A DNA stretch of 64,000 nt from Schistosoma haematobium (taxonomy: Eukaryota > Platyhelminthes > Trematoda > Strigeidida > Schistosomatidae). The stretch is from positions 28,875,809-28,939,808 of the forward strand of contig NC_067197.1 of the NCBI RefSeq assembly GCF_000699445.3, given 5' to 3'. This document shows, piece by piece, positions 59,263-64,000 of the stretch; position 1 is the stretch's first letter, and every line of letters begins with the position of its first letter. Position numbers and translations under genes: made by a program. The notes below the pieces were generated by a model. It did no database searches and was not told where the DNA came from. It was given only the letters and a program-made list of their open reading frames with translations.

Positions 59263-61032
59263 GCCATAGAGAGCTTATCTTTGAAGAAGACGTTCACCGA
59301 TTTCTGGACACCTTGAAACTCCTCAACTTTGCTAATACACTTTCGAAACGGTAAACATTATCGCATGTCTCGTATAAAGCTCCAAGACGAAAACCGATCT
59401 CTCATTTAGAAAGAATCGGATAATCATCGGAACCAAACCACACGCCACACACATTGTAAGGCTCCTTTCAGCTGAAGAAAATTTCCCAATCTCAGGGATG
59501 ATGGAGCCTTACTATAAACGACACAGCTGCTAAGTCAAGCATTTATTAGTGACTGAGTGGAAGCGAAAGACACGAAATTAACGGGTTGGAGAAATAGTAG
59601 ATGCAATACAGCATCATGAAGTTACGTTTCTTTAATTTTTGAACTAGGTCTTTTTGAAGAAACGGTCAGCCTAGAAGGAGACTTTAACATCGGTCCAACT
59701 CCAGACTTACTGTGTACCGCTTAATGATCTAAAAACTGGTAACCCCCCTATCGTCAGACAGTACAAAACTAAGAGTTCAAATACGAATGTTCATAGGACA
59801 ACTTCATGAACACCAGAGCAAACAACCATAAAAAGCAATAGCGCTGCGTCCAAACCGAACATGATGTACATTACCTAAGAACTCAGTCGAATGTTCAGAG
59901 GTATAAGAAATTAAGTTACCAAGATACGGAAGACCAGAAACAGTTTACAGGACTCACCAAAAGCGTCATATAAAATGGTACCCAACATTTTACGATCAGC
60001 TTTTGCTATACACAGGCAACTCAATATGGGGATCATAACTCCAGACTATGAAAAAGTGGTTAGAAATGTTCGCAACACAATACCTAGCAAGAATTATCAC
60101 TAAAAGGGACTCAATATATGAAAAATACTTTTTACAAAACTTTTGTTCTAGAAAGCAACTGTAACCGCAAATACTTGGAATTCATGCTAGAAGGTACAGA
60201 AACAATAGCAAATCAAACGGTCGTTCAAAATATTTTAGCAGATAAAACTATGAGCCAACCTGAGTATGATATAGCTCTTATCTAAACCACATTAAGTGAT
60301 GGTTAAACGGAGACCACGAAACTTCTATTCATTAGTTGTAACACAACGAAGTGGTCCCAAGACCCCTGGGAAAATTCAGACAAGGAGAAAGTACTAGGTT
60401 CAAAAGAACAATATAAGATTTGACATTTGTACTTACTAAAAGATAATCGGGAAGTTTTGCTCAACACGCAAAATGTGATAAGACTGCTTAAAAACAGAAT
60501 CAGCTGCTGTATCGCTATCAAACTGCATCTTTTTCTTCTAATAGATACTACGAAATCTAAATATAAAGGTAGATCCGTATGGTTTCAATTTAAATGTCTT
60601 GTAGTGTCAACAAATACCAACATCCTCTCAGTGAATGTGATTACTTACAGATATAAACATAATCATCAAAATATCAGTGTTTTGCTGGAATATTAGCATT
60701 CATCCTCCAAAAGTATGATTTTTTATTCTTAGTCAGTCAATAAGAGTGAACATACATTATTACGTATGTCATGTTAGCCAAGTTTACAGAAGCTAACAAC
60801 AATACAGAGATCGTGGTATATTATCAATAGGAACCATATGGAACGATTTAAAAAATCATAGATTCTGCGCTTTGTTTCATCCACAGTCCTATTTGAGTCA
60901 TAATTAACTTACTTCTAGTCAAATTATTCTTATTCTCTTCATCTCGAAATCTCGTCTTGAATAATACGCTTGGAGAAAGGAAATATATGAAGCAATAAAT
61001 TAAATCACAACAAACGATGACATTTTTCTTGA
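59263..61032. other. Intergenic between RTE-A and NFKBIL1
   Basis: Sequence 59270-60250 has a composition like old LINE coding DNA (a broken frame reads LRFRNGKHYRMSRIKLQDEN near 59338-59400) but no family is assigned. 60250-61032 is AT-rich NFKBIL1 3' flank. Confidence 0.35.
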
Positions 61033-62513
61033 TTATTTAGCTTCATCTTTTTTGCGTAAATAATCAGTAGCTTTATTTAAAAGTTGAGATATACTTACAA
61101 CACGTTTCATAACATTTATTTTTACAGACTCTGATTTAAAACGTGTTCCAAAACGTCCAGAAAATTTATCTGGATGCCAATCAACTTGCAATTGACGTAA
61201 TGACTGACTAGAATATTGAACGAATTCCAAAATACTCTCAATGTGCGTTGATTCTAATGAATTTATTTGGTTTACTGTACAGAAGGGGGGCCATGGTATA
61301 TCTTTGTAAATTAGAAGAGTACTTTGATCTGAGTTTAAAAACTGTTTCCATTTCTTTAGGTAAGTTTCATAAGCGTTTTCGACAAAATGCTGCCTTGAAT
61401 TATGTTTTAACAATCTCGCAGCCGATAATTCTTCAGCCGCTTCAAAATTTCCATAGAATTCGGAGTATTTACTTTCTTTTTTTTCCGATTGCTGGCATTT
61501 TGGTGGTTTATGAGGTACACCTGTAGTTCGATTACGGTATTCAAATTCCTCTCTGATACTATCCAAATGGGATTTGTATGGTTTATCAGAATAACCTAAA
61601 ATGGGGTTTGTAATTAACAAAAAAATTCCGAAAGAAAAAGTCAGAGAAGGAAAAAAACGACAGAGTGACAGCAAAAGCTCTTGTGGCTAAGTCTAGAGAT
61701 TTTTAGTTAATGATTTTACTTAAATTAAAAGTTATCTGAAATAAGTCTCCTCAATAATAAGTCTTTTGTATCGACATGACTAAATATCAAATCGCCTTAT
61801 AATTTTCTTAATGAAATTGTAAAACATGTCTACCAGAAAAGATGATATCTTATTATAACATTGAACCCTTAGTTGAATGAATGTTGTCGATTTTAAAGAC
61901 TGTATAACCAGAACAAAATCTTTGAAAGAAATGAGACCGTTTAGCATTTGATCAGGTTGTGACTTGAATAAGAGAGAGTCATCGAATTATAGATCAAACC
62001 TTGATAATTTAGATTTTAAGATAGCAAGTAAATATAAAGCATATGTGTTTCATTATCTTAGCTTATACCTTCATGAAGAGAGTGCTTAGTGATTCAGGAT
62101 ATTTGGCTCATCGAAGATTTATTATATATCTAAGTAATATTTCATTTCAGATGAAAGTGTAAAGTGAACTGATTAATATATATTGGTAATCATTTTTTAA
62201 TCATAAACTAATAATTAAGCTCAGTAGAACTTGTTAGTGCTCTACTCAAACAAAAGAGTCTTAACCTTTCACTGTGTTAAAAATACAACGTTTGTTGAGG
62301 TATTTTATTACCTGAGAAATAATCTTCCCATTCATTTGATGAATTGTTTGCCTCATCTGAATCTGATAAAAATGAACACATTTTATCATTATAATCTGTT
62401 TTTTTGAATAGGCGTGATGGTGATGAGGACGACGACGAAGCTGTATGATTATTATTGTGGATATTCCAAGTATTACTGTTGCTGTTATCATCGGATAAAA
62501 TACATTTTAAAAT
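61033..62513 (-). CDS. NFKBIL1: NFKBIL1-like protein, 3' two exons (5'-partial)
   Basis: Minus-strand exons 62513-62312 and 61595-61033 join in phase (TCA-G to GT-TAT), giving about 254 C-terminal residues. The end matches the conserved NFKBIL1 C-terminal signature as I recall it: KDIPWPPF, then LRQLQVDWHPDKFSGRFGTRF, and a final helix (SQLLNKATDYL). The WHPDKF core resembles a J-domain HPD, as in the family. NFKBIL1 is a nuclear protein linked in animals to NF-kappaB dampening and mRNA splicing. Its ankyrin repeats are N-terminal and are not present here, so upstream exons should lie right of 62513, probably beyond the window. The 62513-62312 exon is a Ser/Asn/Asp-rich linker with no domain. 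Reading upstream of 61595 into the intron (to 61674) is also open, but has a worse fit and follows a good CCCATTTTAG acceptor. Confidence 0.8.
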
Positions 62514-63484
62514 CTAATTGAAAGAAAATAAAAAAACGCAGTAAAATTCATTTATAGGCAAGTTGTCCTAGCTGAAGGTATCCGCAACTTTGTTCACTGA
62601 GTATGAGCTAACCAGAACTTTCGATCATTTTTTCATGTGGTTTATTGAGTGAGTGCTGAATATTATAAAGTATAATTTTCATTCGAACTCAATTTAAGCT
62701 ATAAATTTTACTATATTTGTGTTTTATACATGCCGTTTCGGCCTATGCTACAGTGACATATTTACAACAGACAGCTGTGGATCACTACAACCTCTTGGAA
62801 TTAAATCTTCTACGAAAATTACACTAATGTGCTGCACTCACCTACCAAGTGAATAGTAACATGACTGAAAGCGATGGTTACAACACAATTAGTGAACATA
62901 TAAAAACATTCTGGATAACGTCGAAGACTACAAGAGTCCAGGAGTCAGCTATGAAGTCAATGTCTCAAGGGTTCAGTGTACTAGAAATTCACAAATCAGT
63001 TACACAACCTAAAAGGTTGGTTTTGCGGGAAATTTGTATCTAACTTAAAGGCAGTTGACATAACGAAATAATTATAATAGTAACCAGGTAATACCTAGAA
63101 ACTAGGTTCAAAATATATTTCGCAAAGGTTTAATGGGAAAATCGTAACATGTTAGGTCACCTGATTTAGCAGTTAGATAGTAACTCACCAATGATGTTAG
63201 ATAAGAATTGAATCATGTTCCACAATTAGATAATTAATTACCAAAAAAGATAACATAATAGACTACATTAACGTAGCTCAAAGAATTAAACAAATTTTAT
63301 CTCGATTATAAGCTAAGTGTATCTTAAGTGATATTACACCAAAGTATGTAATGTATCGTACAGGTGATATGAAGTATGCATTCTATACCATAGAACGTGA
63401 AAAAATAATTGATACCATGAAACTAAATAAAACTATGTTGTATTATTCGTCTAAAATATAAATGAATTATGAATTCACGAGGCG
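62514..63484. other. NFKBIL1 upstream intron, unassigned
   Basis: No further NFKBIL1 exon was recognised. 62760-63060 has a more even base composition and may be an old insertion. Confidence 0.4.
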
Positions 63485-63670
63485 ATATAAGCTAGGCCAC
63501 CATTGAAAGCCTGGAACCACTGGACGGCCGTTTCACCCCAATGTGGGACTTCTCAGCCGTGCACACCCACGACCCTAGGACTCAAACCCAGGACCTCCGG
63601 TCTCACACGCGAACGCTTAAACCCCAGACCACTGGACCGATGTCCGATGGGGTTAATGTCTAACTTCAAT
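63485..63670 (-). mobile_element. tRNA-like SINE with hammerhead, minus strand
   Basis: The minus strand shows a tRNA-like head (CCAGTGGTCTGGGGTTTAAG), box-B-like GGGTTTGAGTCC, the hammerhead region at 63515-63570, and the 3' flank TTTCAATGGTGGCCTAGCTT. This is the same family as 31130-31310. It lies upstream of the NFKBIL1 exons, in their orientation. Confidence 0.7.
63515..63570 (-). ncRNA. Sm-alpha-type hammerhead, moderately preserved, minus strand
   Basis: The minus strand reads CTGAGAA (63556-63550), GTCCC/GGGGT stem II with two wobble pairs and an ACATT loop, GAAA (63534-63531), CGG-CCG stem III, and GTC before CAGTGG. Stem I (GCACGG with CAGTGG) has two mismatches. G8 of the core is A, which should abolish or greatly slow cleavage. 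Confidence 0.6.
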
Positions 63671-63724
63671 CGATACATGATCATGCGCCAATGACATTAA
63701 ACCACGAATCTGGCTTAGATATAT

Positions 63725-64000
63725 AGTTGATACCTTTATTGTCATAAAAAAGACTCATCTAAGATCTTTTTCGGAACGCATCAGTACACTTTCATCTCGC
63801 ATCAAATTTACGGACGAGGATGAAAATGAACGTGGTGAGCTAACATTTTTAGGTTGCTTAGTGAAAAAAAAATCTAAATGAAATTCTGAATCCATCCATC
63901 TACCGAAAACCTACACACTCGAATAATTATATTGACTTCAATTCAGCACATCCATTCAGTGCAAGGATCGAGCTATCCCTAAGTCTTTTTAGAAGAGCTA
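63725..64000 (+). mobile_element. Penelope-like element reverse transcriptase fragment, cut by window edge
   Basis: The plus strand reads IKFTDEDENERGELTFLGCL-VKKK up to a stop in an A-run near 63870. After a one-base shift it reads NPSIYRKPTHSNNYIDFNSA-HPFSARIEL. The GELTFLGCLV then YRKPTHSNNYIDF order is the classical Penelope-like RT signature. The frameshift lies in a run of nine A. The element continues to the right of the window. Confidence 0.75.

Overview
The window looks like nuclear DNA of a parasitic flatworm, most likely a schistosome (Schistosoma or a close relative). It is AT-rich, with genes split into short exons by long, repeat-filled introns. It carries the retroelement mix known from schistosomes: RTE and CR1/Jockey-group LINEs, Penelope-like pieces, a MULE, and tRNA-like SINEs with hammerhead ribozymes of the Sm-alpha type. 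The species cannot be fixed from sequence reading alone. Exon borders below were placed by hand from splice signals, reading phase and remembered family conservation, not by alignment software.

Three host genes are supported. (1) DCAF1 (VprBP), plus strand, 15 exons from 260 to 29100, with the 5' end beyond the left edge: substrate receptor of CUL4-DDB1 ubiquitin ligase, with armadillo-like region, LisH, WD40 domain and acidic tail. (2) RBM34/Nop12-type RNA-binding protein, minus strand, 39142 to 33857, four exons, apparently complete: two RRMs and a lysine-rich tail, probably nucleolar ribosome biogenesis. It is convergent with DCAF1. (3) NFKBIL1-like protein, minus strand, 62513 to 61033, the last two exons only. 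These are unrelated housekeeping genes, not an operon.

Most of the rest is mobile DNA. DCAF1 introns hold a MULE transposase fragment with two tiny introns (7161-7989) cut by an RTE copy (6012-7155), RTE 3' ends (2295-2960, 12940-14090), a 0.5 kb RTE-tailed non-autonomous repeat (22925-23455), SINE/hammerhead remnants (8677, 24437) and a Penelope-like foldback (5105-5290). The DCAF1-RBM34 spacer (29101-33856) holds RTE ends, an inverted-repeat structure around a hammerhead SINE, a second hammerhead SINE, a Penelope-type foldback enclosing a well-preserved hammerhead fold (32243-32307), and the second copy of the RTE-tailed repeat. From 41.7 to 59.3 kb lie a 3 kb CR1-type LINE (minus), RTE and Gag remnants (plus), a 3.7-5 kb CR1/Jockey-group LINE (minus) and a nearly full RTE copy (plus). 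The window ends in a Penelope-like reverse transcriptase fragment.

The main result of the hunt is the set of hammerhead-like self-cleaving RNAs: five copies tied to tRNA-like SINE/satellite sequence in graded decay, and a separate Penelope-associated type, one copy of which keeps the core, stem I and stem III.
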